From positions 48,343,346 through 48,407,345 of the forward strand of contig NC_087064.1 in the NCBI RefSeq assembly GCF_963678635.1: DNA of 64,000 nucleotides, given 5' to 3'. Within the stretch, counting starts at the first letter, position 1, and every line of letters starts with the position of its first letter. Origin of the DNA: Symsagittifera roscoffensis (lineage: Eukaryota; Xenacoelomorpha; Acoela; Convolutidae). The notes under the pieces were generated by a model. It saw nothing but the letters and a program-made list of their open reading frames with translations. It did no database searches and was not told the DNA's origin. Below are positions 34,374 to 44,484 of this stretch, one piece after another. The translations under genes and the position numbers were made by a program.

Positions 34374-34912
34374 TGTTTTTGCCAACCCGGAGGGGTCCTG
34401 TTTTTGACAAACCGGAGGGGTCCCAATTTTGCCAACTCGGAGGGGTACTATTTTTGCCAATCCGGAGGGGTCTCAATTTTGCCAATGCGGAGGGGTCTCA
34501 ATTTTGCCAATCCGGAGGGATCTTGTTTTTGCCAATCCGGAGGGGTCCTAACCTTGCCAATTCGGAGGGGTCCTGTTTTTGCCAATCCGGAGCGGTGCCA
34601 ATTTTGGCAGTTCGGAGGGGTCCCAATTTTGCCAATTCGGAGGGGTCTCGTTTTTGCCAATCCGGAGGGGTACTATTTTTGCCAATCCGGAGGGGTCCTA
34701 ATCTTGACAATTCGGAGGGGTCCTCTTTTTGCCAATCCGGAGGGGTCCCAACTTTGCCAATACGGAGGAGTCCTGTTTTTGCCAATCCGGAGGGGTACTA
34801 TTTTTGCCCAACCGGAGTGGTCTCAATTTTGCCAATGCGGAGGGGTCTCAATTTTGCCAATTCAGAGGGTCTTGTTTTTGCCAATCCAGAGGGGTCCTGT
34901 TTTTGCCAAAAA
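34374..34912 (+). repeat. LTR minisatellite, longest array
   Basis: About 21 or 22 units of a roughly 25-bp sequence, core CCGGAGGGGTC, linked by TTTTTGCCAAT. Several forward and reverse frames stay open (231 and 182 aa on the plus strand) because the unit lacks stops and its length is not a multiple of three. I treat those ORFs as artefacts. Confidence 0.92.
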
Positions 34913-35182
34913 CTTAAGTGGACATAAGAAAGCAAATAGTAAAAGGTATTAGGTTATTAGGAGACAGGCTAGGAACCAATGGCTGCACTGGTAACTTGCC
35001 TTTTATAAAAGACCAGACTAAAACAAAACAAGTCTAAACTCGGATATTCAGGACACTAAGTCTAAATTAAACAAAAGTTTGTAACTGATTTGCGTGGATT
35101 GAAATCCAAATCGTTTTTGGGAAAAGTGATTGCCCTGAGTATTTTAGTAGGTCTAGCTCAGGCAGTCCGAAGGCAGATAGAC

Positions 35183-35290
35183 AGTCCGACATCTCTACTG
35201 AAAATGTGGCGACTACAAGATCAACCACAGACAACACCATGGTGCTTGGTGTGACGGAGAAACGGGCAACGTCCTCATCGTTTTCATGGT
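35183..35290 (+). pseudogene. gag: gag remnant after deletion
   Basis: Directly after LTR copy B the sequence matches gag of the fuller copy at 58,528-58,635 (peptides SDIS, TDNTM and TSSSFS aligned). About 0.85 kb between LTR end and gag is missing. At 35,287-35,340 a 27-bp segment (ATGGTGGACCCTGCCTGTGA) is tandemly doubled, marking the junction with the pol tail. Confidence 0.8.
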
Positions 35291-35903
35291 GGACCCTGCC
35301 TGTGACATCCTCATGGTGGACCCTGCCTGTGAGATCAATGAGAAAGGCACCAGGGGAAAGAATGTTGGAAATGAGGTCGTAGAGGAAGGATCAAGTCCAC
35401 CACTGGATCTGGATCCCAACGAGGTGATTGAAGCAGATGAAGAAACCTTACCCTACGCAGAAGAGGACTGGCAACACCCAGAACAAATGGAGGTCCCCAA
35501 GAATTTGGAACCAGGTCATCCGCTTACGTTACAGACTCGACAGAGTGACAGGACAAGACTCACGAAGAAATATAATCCTTACGGAGATGACTTCGTAGTG
35601 GACAGGATAGATCTGAAGAAGATAGTGGAAGAAGTGGTGGTTCTAGGAATAACTGTGTCGCAACACATCGGCATAGTCGACGACCACGACGAGGAGTGGA
35701 TCGATGACCGGTCCAAGCCCGATGTAGAATTCGACGACGAGCAACAGCAATCCTATGAACAAGACTTAACGAATCTGCGTGTCTTGGAATGGCTGAACGA
35801 AATGACGTCGGACCCAATGGAGACCAGTGTCACGATTCAAGATGTAGATTGTGAGAGCATGAAATACATAAAAACTGAAAGGGATGATACTTCTTCGACT
35901 TAA
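35286..35903 (+). pseudogene. pol: Gypsy pol C-terminal tail (after integrase)
   Basis: 205-aa open frame, mostly acidic, with RQSDRTRLTKKYNPYGDDF in the middle. A basic TR-type stretch of this kind is typical of the tail following integrase in Ty3/gypsy polyproteins. Its first residues come from the duplicated junction, so the apparent ATG is not a natural start. Protease, RT, RNase H and integrase are all deleted. Assignment to pol rests on position and tail character, since the equivalent region of the copy at 58-64 kb lies beyond the window. Confidence 0.5.
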
Positions 35904-35986
35904 AATCCGGTATGCGATCAACGGGGACGTCGATGGATATTTTTGTCCGGGGAGTGGGTGTAAAACTTAAAACTTACCCACGCTGA

Positions 35987-36459
35987 AAAATTATTAATAA
36001 AAAATTAAGAATAGCAAGAGAGACATGTGATCTAGAAGCAGAAACAGGCGAGGACCCTAAGAAACCGGATATAGGGAGAGTAGTTGAGACATACTTTAAT
36101 TGCCAAAATAATACTCAAGTAGCATAATATTGACAGATAGCGATTTTATACTCACAAATAGAACATGTGCGATGGCGATCACAGCAGACATGAGTTTTAA
36201 GACAGCGTTAGCAGCGGATTTTGAGAGAGAATAAAAAAACATAGAATTCCTTTGGAAGCAAAGACCAGGAATAGGAGGCGTAGCAGCCTTGCCTCCGGCG
36301 GCGTCACAGATACCGGGAAAGTACTTATGCTTCTCGGTGACGAGGGCGAAGGAGAAATGGCACATGGACCCGGAAAACCTAGTCTTGTCCTTGAACTCCC
36401 GCTCCCAGTGTACGACCCGAACAAAGCACAACTGCATTCACGGGAGCTGCATGCACTGA
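35987..36459 (+). pseudogene. Possible envelope-like fragment
   Basis: Two overlapping plus-strand frames follow the pol tail. 35,987-36,127 contains ETCDLEAE and FNCQNNTQ. A second frame, from about 36,115 to a TGA at 36,459, contains NRTC, a single in-frame stop at 36,232, then KYLCFSVT, SQCTT and CIHGSC. Two N-glycosylation sequons and seven or more cysteines in about 150 residues, located between pol and the 3' region, are what a glycoprotein ectodomain would show. Some Cer elements of nematodes carry env-like genes. No fusion peptide or membrane anchor is visible, so this stays a candidate. A minus-strand 113-aa frame here (36,096-36,437) is probably a shadow. Confidence 0.3.
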
Positions 36460-36912
36460 TGCACGTAATATTTTCTGATACTAATATACAAGTATTTTTT
36501 ATAAGAAAGATTATTTAAAAATAGGCTGAGTTTAGGTTGCATGCAGGAAGGCGTCATACTAAATGTGTGTTGTGTGTGATATGTGTGTTAGATTATTTTA
36601 TGTTTTATGTTATTAAAACCCTGGGTAGGAAGGGATTAGTGACCATGAATAACCGAATGACGATCTTAGGAAAAGATCCAATTTTTGGACAGTCCATTCT
36701 TAGGTCGAATTCAAAAATTTTAGCAACAAACTGATTTTGATAAATTTTAAGATCAAAACCTTTTTATCCAACTGTTTCAAATAATTTCCAATATAAAATT
36801 AGAGTAAAGCTGACAAATGTGATTTTCGTGACCTCTTTTCTGGATCCTGATCGATCGTTTAATTATTCGCCCGATTTGTATTGATCAAACTGATAACAAG
36901 AATCGAATCTAA
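36460..36912. other. AT-rich spacer
   Basis: No supported gene. TG-rich near 36,560-36,590, otherwise plain AT-rich sequence leading to the next ORF. It could hold a promoter for the downstream ORFs, but no specific element is evident. Confidence 0.5.
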
Positions 36913-37128
36913 ATGAAGATGGACAACTTCAATTTGAACAAATATATGGACCTGGCAGAGGCGTATGTAGGACCGATGATAGATGCGATCTTTCGTCGGC
37001 TGATGGATCGAGACTTCACTCTGGAGGACCCAGATGTAGTCATGTTGCTGGCCGCCTTAATAAACATCTTGGGGCAAGATAACCGAGCGGACCGCCGCAC
37101 GGAAGTCTTATTGATGGCAGCATATTAA
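36913..37128 (+). CDS. Small ORF of the accessory cassette
   Basis: 71-aa ORF from ATG (MKMDNFNLNKYMDLAEAYV) with a helical, amphipathic look (DVVMLLAALINILGQDNRADR). It is the first ORF of a roughly 7.7-kb series of same-strand ORFs with base composition like gag-pol. It may originally have been the N-terminus of the next protein. The intervening 37,129-37,292 reads as protein-like sequence in several frames with stops. Unrecognised. Confidence 0.4.
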   Translation: MKMDNFNLNKYMDLAEAYVGPMIDAIFRRLMDRDFTLEDPDVVMLLAALINILGQDNRADRRTEVLLMAAY

Positions 37129-37292
37129 GAAAGAGGAGTAATAGACTGCCCGAACATGAGGGCAATGAGGTGGAGAAACGGGGCTCTCTCAGGAAGTGAC
37201 TTGGCGAACGAGCCTGGATTGGGAAGTTCTAGGACCTACCAACCAAGTGAGATGCCTCTGCCAACCAAGAGTAGGCCTGGTCTCGTTCACAA

Positions 37293-38895
37293 TTGAGAGC
37301 AGCTGTGCCACCAAAGAGGCCGAGAGTAGAAGAAGAGGTTCAGACGAACGAAACCATGCAAGATCTTAACGGAACGATAGAAGAACTGGAGAAGACGAGA
37401 ACGGAGCTGGACGAAATGACCAAATTCATGCTCAGTACGGAAGAAAACAGAGACATGTGGAAGCGACTGTTTGAAGATTGCAACAAGAAACAGGCTGAAG
37501 AAATAGAGCGCTTGAGGCGAGAGTACAAAGAGCGATCGGAGCGGCTGACGTTGACGACAGCCGTAGAAAGAGTGATACCTACAAGGAACATTCCTCGTGG
37601 GCAGTCCCCGATGGATCTTTTGACGCCTCGCGAGTTGAGTCAAACGAGGGAGACGCGACTCCCAGGTACAACTGGTCAAGTGGCAATCCCGGACCCGAGT
37701 GATACCCTAGGTGACCCAGTCGTGGAGCAAACAGTGAGAAAATTGATAGAAACAGCTGGACGATTGGTCGCTAACAGGAATGTGCCAGGTTCCGTGTTGA
37801 CTGCACCCTATGGAACAATAGATGATTCGGGCAGAGTACAACACTCCCAAGAGAAGAGGACGAGAACGGGAGTTAGTCATGCAACGTTACCAACAAAGAG
37901 CTCTAAGGTCCCAGACAGGAATATACGAGAAATGCCGATGAAGAAAGTGTCCCGAGTGCAGAAGAACAACCACGTGAAGAATAACTTCACAGGAGCCTGC
38001 TCCAATCGATCCACTTGGAGCCCAGTAGTAAACCTGCAGCAACTGCCACTTGGGACATCACATCTGATACTGGGTGACAGCTTGGTGATAATACTCCAGA
38101 AGCTGAGGACCACCTGGATCACTACGGTGATGGCCTTTGGAGGTGCAACGATAGCCCACCAATAGGACAGCACGTAAAAATGGTCAGGCAGATAAGAGCA
38201 CCCCCAGGTCACGTAAAAGAAAGAGCGTACCCGAAATAAGTGAATCAAGAAGGTGATGTTCAGAGATACAGTGGACTGTAGTCGTTTAGGAAAGACGAGA
38301 CCATCTTTGCGGCGTATGACAAAGCAGAAATGAAGAAGGCAAAGATTATGATAGTCTCGAACCCAGACTTCATATATACCTCTAAGCCTCTCTTTTGGCC
38401 TGATGTTATAATGTTGGCAGCGGTCGACCTGGAGCTAATGCAGTCGGTGTCAATGGCAATCGGGGTACAACGATAGACGGAAATGAAGCCAATCACAATC
38501 GTATTTGCTGGCATGAATGACCATCTACACAGTGGGGGTTTCCTGAGCAGACTCAGAGAGCCTACGACAGCCGAAGATGCTTTATGGCAAGCTATAAGGA
38601 TATCCTCGAATCAATGGGTGAAGTAGTAGACACCCTGAAAGAAGGTGCATCCACCAAGATAACACCGAGAGCCGTGTTTGCACTGTCTCCGGGTTATGCA
38701 CATCTCCCGGATGGACTGAAGTTTGTACTCGCGATGGTGGCGTTGTTCTCGGAAGGGAAGTATGATGTGATCATATCTGCCCAAAATCGCGGAATAGATA
38801 TGGAGAACCTAAGACCACTTAGGGCGGAATTACCTGCAGTGTGGTCTGACATCTCGAATGCGATGCGAGGATTTAAGAACCATTCATTACGTTAG
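37293..38895 (+). pseudogene. Coiled-coil plus SGNH/GDSL-hydrolase-like protein, broken
   Basis: Three frames in succession. 37,293-38,165 has a basic N-terminus, then a coiled coil (about residues 20-95), a polar linker, and ILGDSL at 38,073-38,081 followed by FGGATIA. About 38,155-38,600 has stops at three places and contains the strand-like PLFWPDVIMLAAVD and the motif AGMNDH near 38,510. 38,584-38,895 completes it with SPGYAHLPDGLKF and YDVIISAQNRG. The GDS block I, the G of block II and the GxND of block III are the order expected for SGNH hydrolases. The last-block DxxH is not clear. At least three nonsense codons and two frameshifts make this copy dead. CR1-type LINE ORF1s can carry esterase domains; one within a gypsy-type element would be unusual. 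Confidence 0.55.
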
Positions 38896-38915
38896 TATAA
38901 GACGACGTATTAGAG

Positions 38916-40693
38916 TTGGAACTCAAACTGAAACCAGGAATTGACAATGAACATCGAGCGATCGTAGCGATGTCAAACGTTTTATGGTTCCGAGGAATGG
39001 AAGTAAAGGAGAAAGGAGAGAGAAGAAAGAATTCCAAGGAGACGAGAGCTCACTTGGAAGCAATGGTTCTGAGAACAAAACCAGAGGTTAACAAATGGCT
39101 GCACTTGACCCCTCGAATAGCCGCATTGGGCGCGGATGCTTTGGAGCGAGGCCCAGTGATGATCAGGAAAATCCATGCCTACCTGGTGAAAAAGGTAAAC
39201 CTGGCCAAAAATGCTGAAGAAAAGTCAGCCGAGTTCGTAAACAGAGTGTGCCAAGTTACCCTGGAAGCTTTCTGGACACAGAATGTAAAGGGAGAAGAAG
39301 GTTTTGACCGGATTGACAGCATGCTGGAAGGGTTAGGATCCGGATGGACCGCGTCCTTCTTGGCGAAAATCAACCCATCGTTTTCTCGATATTTGATAGA
39401 AGAATTCCTCCAAGCAGTCGTAGAAGTATCGATCGTTGAAGTACTAGCCCTGTTCGTGACATTTGGAGCCGATAACTTCGTGGGAGGACCAGCGATACTG
39501 CTCACCGAAGGAACACAGACTTTGCGACTAGATGGACTTCTAACGTTGATTGCTGTAACACATGGAAACTTGGGAGGATTTATGAATTTGACACGCTCTC
39601 TGGAGCAGATGAAGGAGAATGTGATGAAATTCGATGTGAAGCGATCCACGGATTCCTGGAATAAGATAAGAGATTTGCGACATACTCTCATCCAGTACCT
39701 CCTGCAGCAGATTCGCTTTGGAACAGGAGAAGATGAAACGATTCAGAGGGAGGAAGACGTGCGACGTCATGCTGGGGGCATGCCCCTGCTAACTGACCTG
39801 AGCTTAGCTATGAGGACTGATCCCTTAGCATTGATCAGAGGAGCCACGCAGTTCGTGATAGTGATATACAGTCCCGCAGTCACGTTTGCGTTCCCTGACG
39901 TTAAGGTGGAGGCTTACAGGAGGTCGGTGTTGCACCTCTCATATCAGCAGTGGACGGAAGTACACTTAACTGGTGTGAACAACACGCACTACAAGAGTTG
40001 ATGAGTGAGGATTTGTTATTCGCGAAGATATCAGAGCCGGAGATGACCGTCATAATTTTTGATGATCACTTCCAGGACAGGATGGTGGAACTGGACAGAG
40101 GGCACATTGAGGTATTACCGAAGCTCTACAATCTAAGACCCTACGACAAAACAAACGGCGAAGTCACAAGAATTCCTCGACTGACCGCAGCGTACCATAA
40201 ATTGAGAGCAGAAACGAAGGGCTGGGGTGACTACAAGGAACTGCCAGAAGAGATCCTGGAATTCCTTTCGATTAGATTGATGTTGCTCGGAGCAGACTCC
40301 GCAGTACAAACCCCTAGATTGAGAGCCTTTGAGACCAATGAGAGGGGGGTAGCGAAGTTCTCTGAGATGATGCAGATGTGTTTTGTGGGCAGGAACGCCG
40401 CAGTGCTGCAGTATACGCAGTTTGCTCACACGGATGAAGCAACGAAGAGACGATTGAACAATACAGCGACGCCGAAGCCTGGAAGGTTTGACGAGGAATG
40501 GGCGAAACTGGATCTAGCGCCTATGATCATGAGAGGCAAGGCTGATTTACCAGAAGCCTCCCTAATCTTAACGAGTGTAAGACCAGAGTTAACGGTGGGA
40601 GGAACACTACAGACTAGAACCGTGCTAGCACCATTCGGCTCTGAAGAAGTCAAGTTCACGGAGAGGAAGAGGATCAGTCAGCTGGCAGACTAG
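38916..40693 (+). pseudogene. Large unknown protein of the accessory cassette, frameshifted
   Basis: The first frame, 38,916-40,001 (361 codons), is rich in predicted helices, with a basic KEKGERRKNSKETR stretch and a hydrophobic central section (VEVSIVEVLALFVTFG). The second frame, 39,950-40,693, continues with DLLFAKISEPEMTVIIFDDH. The two overlap by about 50 nt, as expected of a single indel in a protein of about 590 residues. No stop occurs inside either half. I do not recognise a domain. It begins 20 nt after the SGNH-like reading frame and could be the same polyprotein. Confidence 0.45.
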
Positions 40694-41130
40694 TTGTACC
40701 GAAATTTCCTGATGGGGCAAGGGATGAAGAGCAAGGGCCCTCAAGTTCAGGGAAGAATCCAAGACGAGACGATGGGCAGGGAGGAAGCCGTCGATCGGAA
40801 GAATCTATGCAAGAGGATCCCGATCAAGCCGTGAAAGAGGACGATAAGGTTTCGACAGGAGGGATGTCCAGCCTGGACTTCAATTTCCTCAACGACTTTG
40901 AAAACGGCACCGACACGTTGGAAGCGACGACTGAGCCGGCAGACGAGGGAACTTCCACGCTGGAACCCCCGTCGGCCTTCATGGGAGCGAACCGGAACTG
41001 TCCGGAGAGCAGCTCTCCGAGCAATTCTAAAAACACCGAAAAGAAACTCTTGATGGAATCACCAAGGAGAAGAAGAATAGAAGGCACTGCCATATTACCT
41101 TTCTTGGGAACGTTGCCCGAAGAAGATTAG
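40694..41130 (+). pseudogene. Acidic low-complexity ORF of the accessory cassette
   Basis: Open frame 40,807-41,130 with DFNFLNDFENG, TTEPADEGTSTLEPP and a basic PRRRRIEG patch. It looks like a disordered linker or nuclear-type tail rather than an enzyme. It follows the stop of the previous ORF after 113 nt of mixed-frame sequence. Unrecognised. Confidence 0.35.
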
Positions 41131-41955
41131 GAAGTGCATCATAGAGACCATGAAAATAGGACGAGATGCAGAACGATAGAGTGGCCTTCATGGAAAAGGT
41201 CTGGACAGTAGTATAGAGCTACGGACCCAGTCTATTTTGAAAATAGGTCTCAACCGACCACTAATGCGGGAAGTGCTTGACAAACTCGACAAGTGTGAAG
41301 GGAGATTGAGCGAATTGCTGATCGACTCGGCCACTGATGAAAGTGAGGCAAACTCTCCTATAAAAATGACGCCGCAAGAAGACAAGGGAGAAGTGGTATA
41401 ACTGTCAAAAACCCGAAAGGGAACGATGCGATCAAAAATGGTGATTGATAGGATTAAGGAAATAAAAATGAAACTAGGCAGCAAAGTGACATTGAGGAAA
41501 GCTAGAAAAACAAAGATAGATTCCTAAATCTCGATGAAAGCTGTCAACTCAGCCAAAAGAGAACGCGTCGATGAAGCCATGGACTTGGGACAGGGTGATG
41601 ATCGATTGCCTGGCACAGACAGGATGTTGACTGACGTAGCGATGGTGCCTCCCATTCTCATGGCAGGAATAAAATCAGCCAGTTACAAAACCGAGAGGAG
41701 TGACCGCACTCTGACTAGAGCGACGTTAGAAATGGAGATACTTAGCCAATGCGGAGAGTACCCTTAAAGATTTCAAACCGTCTCCCATGAATTACGGAAA
41801 GGAAGCGTCGTAGGACAGCTAGTCCCAGTGGAATATAACCGACTGACAGTATCGAAAACTGTATCGATTGATGAACCCGCCGGTGGATTCATGGAGATGT
41901 TGGATTACAGAAATTCGAAGACAAAAGTGCCATGGAAGGTTTTTTGGAGACGATG
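41131..41955 (+). pseudogene. Decayed ORF of the accessory cassette
   Basis: Mostly disrupted up to 41,533. One frame then runs 41,534-41,955 with a single TAA at 41,765 and carries KRERVDEAMDLGQGDDRLPG and, after the stop, VGQLVPVEYNRLTV. It was probably one protein of at least 140 residues. No domain recognised. Confidence 0.35.
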
Positions 41956-43223
41956 ACGCAAGGCACCACCCTGAAGCAGAAGGCATACGGGACTCTGGTA
42001 TTGTCTGAAATACACGCGGAAACGATCGAGCAGTAGTGCTACGATACTTCGAAGAAGAAATGAGAACCACGCCGAAGGTACACGCTCTGATAGCAACACC
42101 CTATGTGAGAACTGAGCTACAACTGAGGTTCGCTTGGTGCATGATTGGACTGACACGCGCGGAATATGATTCGGAAGAAATAAAAAGATCGAAGGGAGAA
42201 AATGTGTTCTTAACGACGAGTGTGAGAGATCTGATAACCCAAGAAGGAGCAGCAGTAGCGTGCGCGAAGCGGGGAGACGCTCTCTGTTTCATCCGGTTCA
42301 TGATAGAACAAATTTCAGTGCCAGCATTGAACACTTGTGTCAAGATGCTAAGAGAAAGCGACGAACAAGCGAAAGCCTTGCTCTTGCTAGCACTTTTGGA
42401 ATTCCATTAGAGCAAGCTGATGCGAGTAAACATGAAGGAGCCTGTGGAGCTGGAACCTATTAAAAAGATTGACGAAATAAGGAGATTCCCTAGCAAGGAG
42501 ATGAGGCTCTCGAAAGAATCTATGGGAGCACTGCCAAAATCCAGTAATTACTGTGGACCTATCAGGAAGAAATCACACAGTTACGTGTCCGGAATCCTCA
42601 GGATGGCGTACAACCATTTCGTAAATGAAGACATACGCGATTGCTTCCTTGATTACGCGCAGGCAGTGGTGCTAAGATTCTGGACGTCAAGAATTGCAAC
42701 GATAAGAAGTGCTGCTAATCAGCAGACCAAGTTGGGACTTGTCTTGGAGAAAAAGATGACTGCACCTTCAGTGCCAATATCTGACAACCGAGTGGAATTT
42801 GGATTGGGATTCTCGGAAGGACTGCTGAGAACGAGCTCGATGATAGTGTGGGAACTGATGAAACCATCATGGTGTCCGATTCCTAATGCCAATTCGATAT
42901 TGCATGCGACACAAGACGTGCAGAGGGAACTAAACTCAGACTGTAACTTGCGTGACCTGAAAATCATCTATAATTTGATGACGACAGCCTCAAAGAGCAA
43001 CGGATAGAACAAAGTAGAGTTGCCTGGCTGGGGACCAGAGGACTGGGTCAAACCTGGTAGCTGTCTGGCAGAAGCCTGTGGACTGGAGGGTCACATCTGT
43101 GGAGATCTTGATTGCGTAAAGAACCTGGAGAAACAACACAAACAATTGACGATATTGTTTGGGAACATGGTGATGAAGGCGAAAACGGAAACAGAATTGA
43201 TTGCCACGGAGGAACCGAGGTGA
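41956..43223 (+). pseudogene. Unknown protein of the accessory cassette, with nonsense codons
   Basis: One frame, 42,036-43,223, is interrupted only by a TAG at 42,408 and a TAG at 43,005. Before it, 41,956-42,030 reads on in another frame, ending at a TAG. Peptides include FAWCMIGLTRAEYDSEEI, YVSGILRMAYNHFVNEDIRD and a Cys/His-containing stretch near 43,070-43,110 (CLAEACGLEGHICGDLDC). That stretch could be a metal-binding knot, but its spacing fits no family I know. About 390 codons in total. Confidence 0.4.
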
Positions 43224-43759
43224 ATCTAGTGACTGCACTAGGATTCTACAGTATGTTTGGTTTTTTAGAGTCACTAATGAATCCAGAACAAAAGCGTGAG
43301 ATGGTTACGACCATCAGTGTAGAAGTTTTTCCGGGAGTGTTGCAAACCGAGCAGAAATATATTGGAAAGTGGAGAGAAGCAGCGATCGAGACGGAAATGA
43401 ACATCCGGCACAGTGAAACTTATCGTAGACCGACGAGAGGGAGATATTTAGTGGGATCAACTCTAGCTCCAATGGGCAAGAGCAGATAACCAGTGCATTT
43501 TGTAGCGGTGGATGAGAAGATTACGAGAGCGATCGTGGATCAAGCCTTCTCAGTACCAAAATGCGTAAGACTAGCAAGAATGTCAGAAAAATCTTACGAG
43601 TTGCTGTGCAAAATATTCTCAGCAGTTCCGGAGAGAACCAAAGAGGAATTCGAATTGATACTGGGTAAGAAGTTCTTGGGATACGCCAGTGGAAATTTCA
43701 GTGACTTTGAAAGACAAAGGCGCAGAAAGGATCAACAGTCACGGATTACAAGGCCGTAG
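43112..43759 (+). pseudogene. Continuation of the accessory cassette, frameshifted
   Basis: The frame changes near 43,112-43,223. It then runs to 43,759 with one in-frame TAA at 43,487, through GFYSMFGFLESLMNPEQKRE and VRLARMSEKSYELLCKIFS. Mostly helical in look. No recognised domain. Confidence 0.4.
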
Positions 43760-44034
43760 ATGAGAATGATGAAGTCCATCGAGTGATGATGGAAGTGGAA
43801 CCACTACTGGAAGCTTCGGGAAAGCGTAATTGGAGATGCATCATGTCAACACATGATGAGTTCCCCTGCCATTGCTTGCTGCAAACATGGTGGTATCCCG
43901 CGCGTTGTAATCTGGTGTTGATCTGGGACTGTAGCGAGCTGCTCTCCATGGGCTTACCAGATTCATCAAAGCCCATAACGATAGTGATAGTAGGAGTTAT
44001 GATGGCGATACAATGGCTGGAAGCTCATGTATGA
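43757..44034 (+). pseudogene. Possible second SGNH-like strand module
   Basis: Open frame with NLVLIWDCSELLSMG followed by SKPITIVIVGV. This echoes the layout of the SGNH-like pseudogene (DVIMLAAVDLELMQSV then KPITIVFAGMNDH at about 38,400-38,520). Here the GxND residues are replaced (GVMMA), so no catalytic motif remains. The echo may mean that the cassette contains two related domains, one degenerate. Confidence 0.3.
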
Positions 44035-44079
44035 GAGAACAATAGATAGGAAACGCCGACGAAAGAACAGTTACAGGAA

Positions 44080-44484
44080 TTGGATTGTCTTAAATATTTA
44101 GATCTTTTTGAGACAATGTGCAGAATCTTGAACATTCTGATGGAAGTGGAAAAAATATGGGCCAGAAGACGACTGATGCCATGGTTCAGAGCCAACATGA
44201 CTGCATGGTTGTACGAGTATGCCAAGAAACTCATGTCGAAGCACAGCAGAGTGTACAGTGCCTATCAGCTGGTTATTGGAGCAGGAGAATTTAAGCGAGC
44301 TTTTGTAAGTCATCGGATTACATTAACCATCGCAGTTAAGACAACTTCTAGGACAAGTGAATGTGACGGAAGGGAAAAAGAAGAGATCTTGAAGGAAGCC
44401 TTGGAGAGGAACGTGACGTTGTGCCTCCACAACAGCTCCTGCCGAAACAGAGAAACTAACGTTGACCCTCTACCTTGTTGTTAA
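44080..44484 (+). pseudogene. Last ORF of the accessory cassette
   Basis: 134-codon frame with a helical N-terminal half (LDLFETMCRILNILMEVEKIW, MTAWLYEYAKKLMSKHSRVY). A polar end closes with CRNRETNVDPLPCC and a stop. It may continue the protein starting near 43,757 after a frameshift (44,034-44,080). Unrecognised. Confidence 0.35.

Larger units (their letters stand above)
31882..35182 (+). repeat. Long gypsy LTR, copy B (about 3.3 kb including family R)
   Basis: Begins with GTGACATTCGACCA, the same terminus seen at 54,893. It runs through family R (to about 32,760), the ATGGCGCTCC region, a minisatellite and a TTTTATAAAAGACC element at 35,003. It ends at GGCAGATAG, just short of the GTAACA that ends copy C. 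A shorter definition, TGCTAC at 32,779 matching TGTTAC at 55,178, is also possible. A retroelement LTR of this length is unusual. Confidence 0.65.

Noticed and set aside
34374-34912. CRISPR-like regular repeats
   Set aside because: There are no distinct spacers, unit length is about 25 bp with a continuous tandem layout, and the setting is eukaryotic LTR DNA.
34232-34952. Long ORFs (231 and 182 aa) of repeating CQSGGV and RRGPNFAN units
   Set aside because: They are translations of the 25-bp minisatellite. Several frames on both strands are open for the same reason, and arrays elsewhere give different peptides.
36096-36437. 113-aa minus-strand ORF with a hydrophobic segment
   Set aside because: It overlaps the plus-strand envelope-like fragment, whose Cys and sequon pattern is more protein-like. 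All neighbouring coding DNA is on the plus strand.
37287-37679. 130-aa minus-strand ORF
   Set aside because: Shadow of the plus-strand coiled-coil ORF.
39179-39691. 170-aa minus-strand ORF
   Set aside because: Shadow of the plus-strand cassette ORF 38,916-40,001, with low-complexity Ser/Thr content.
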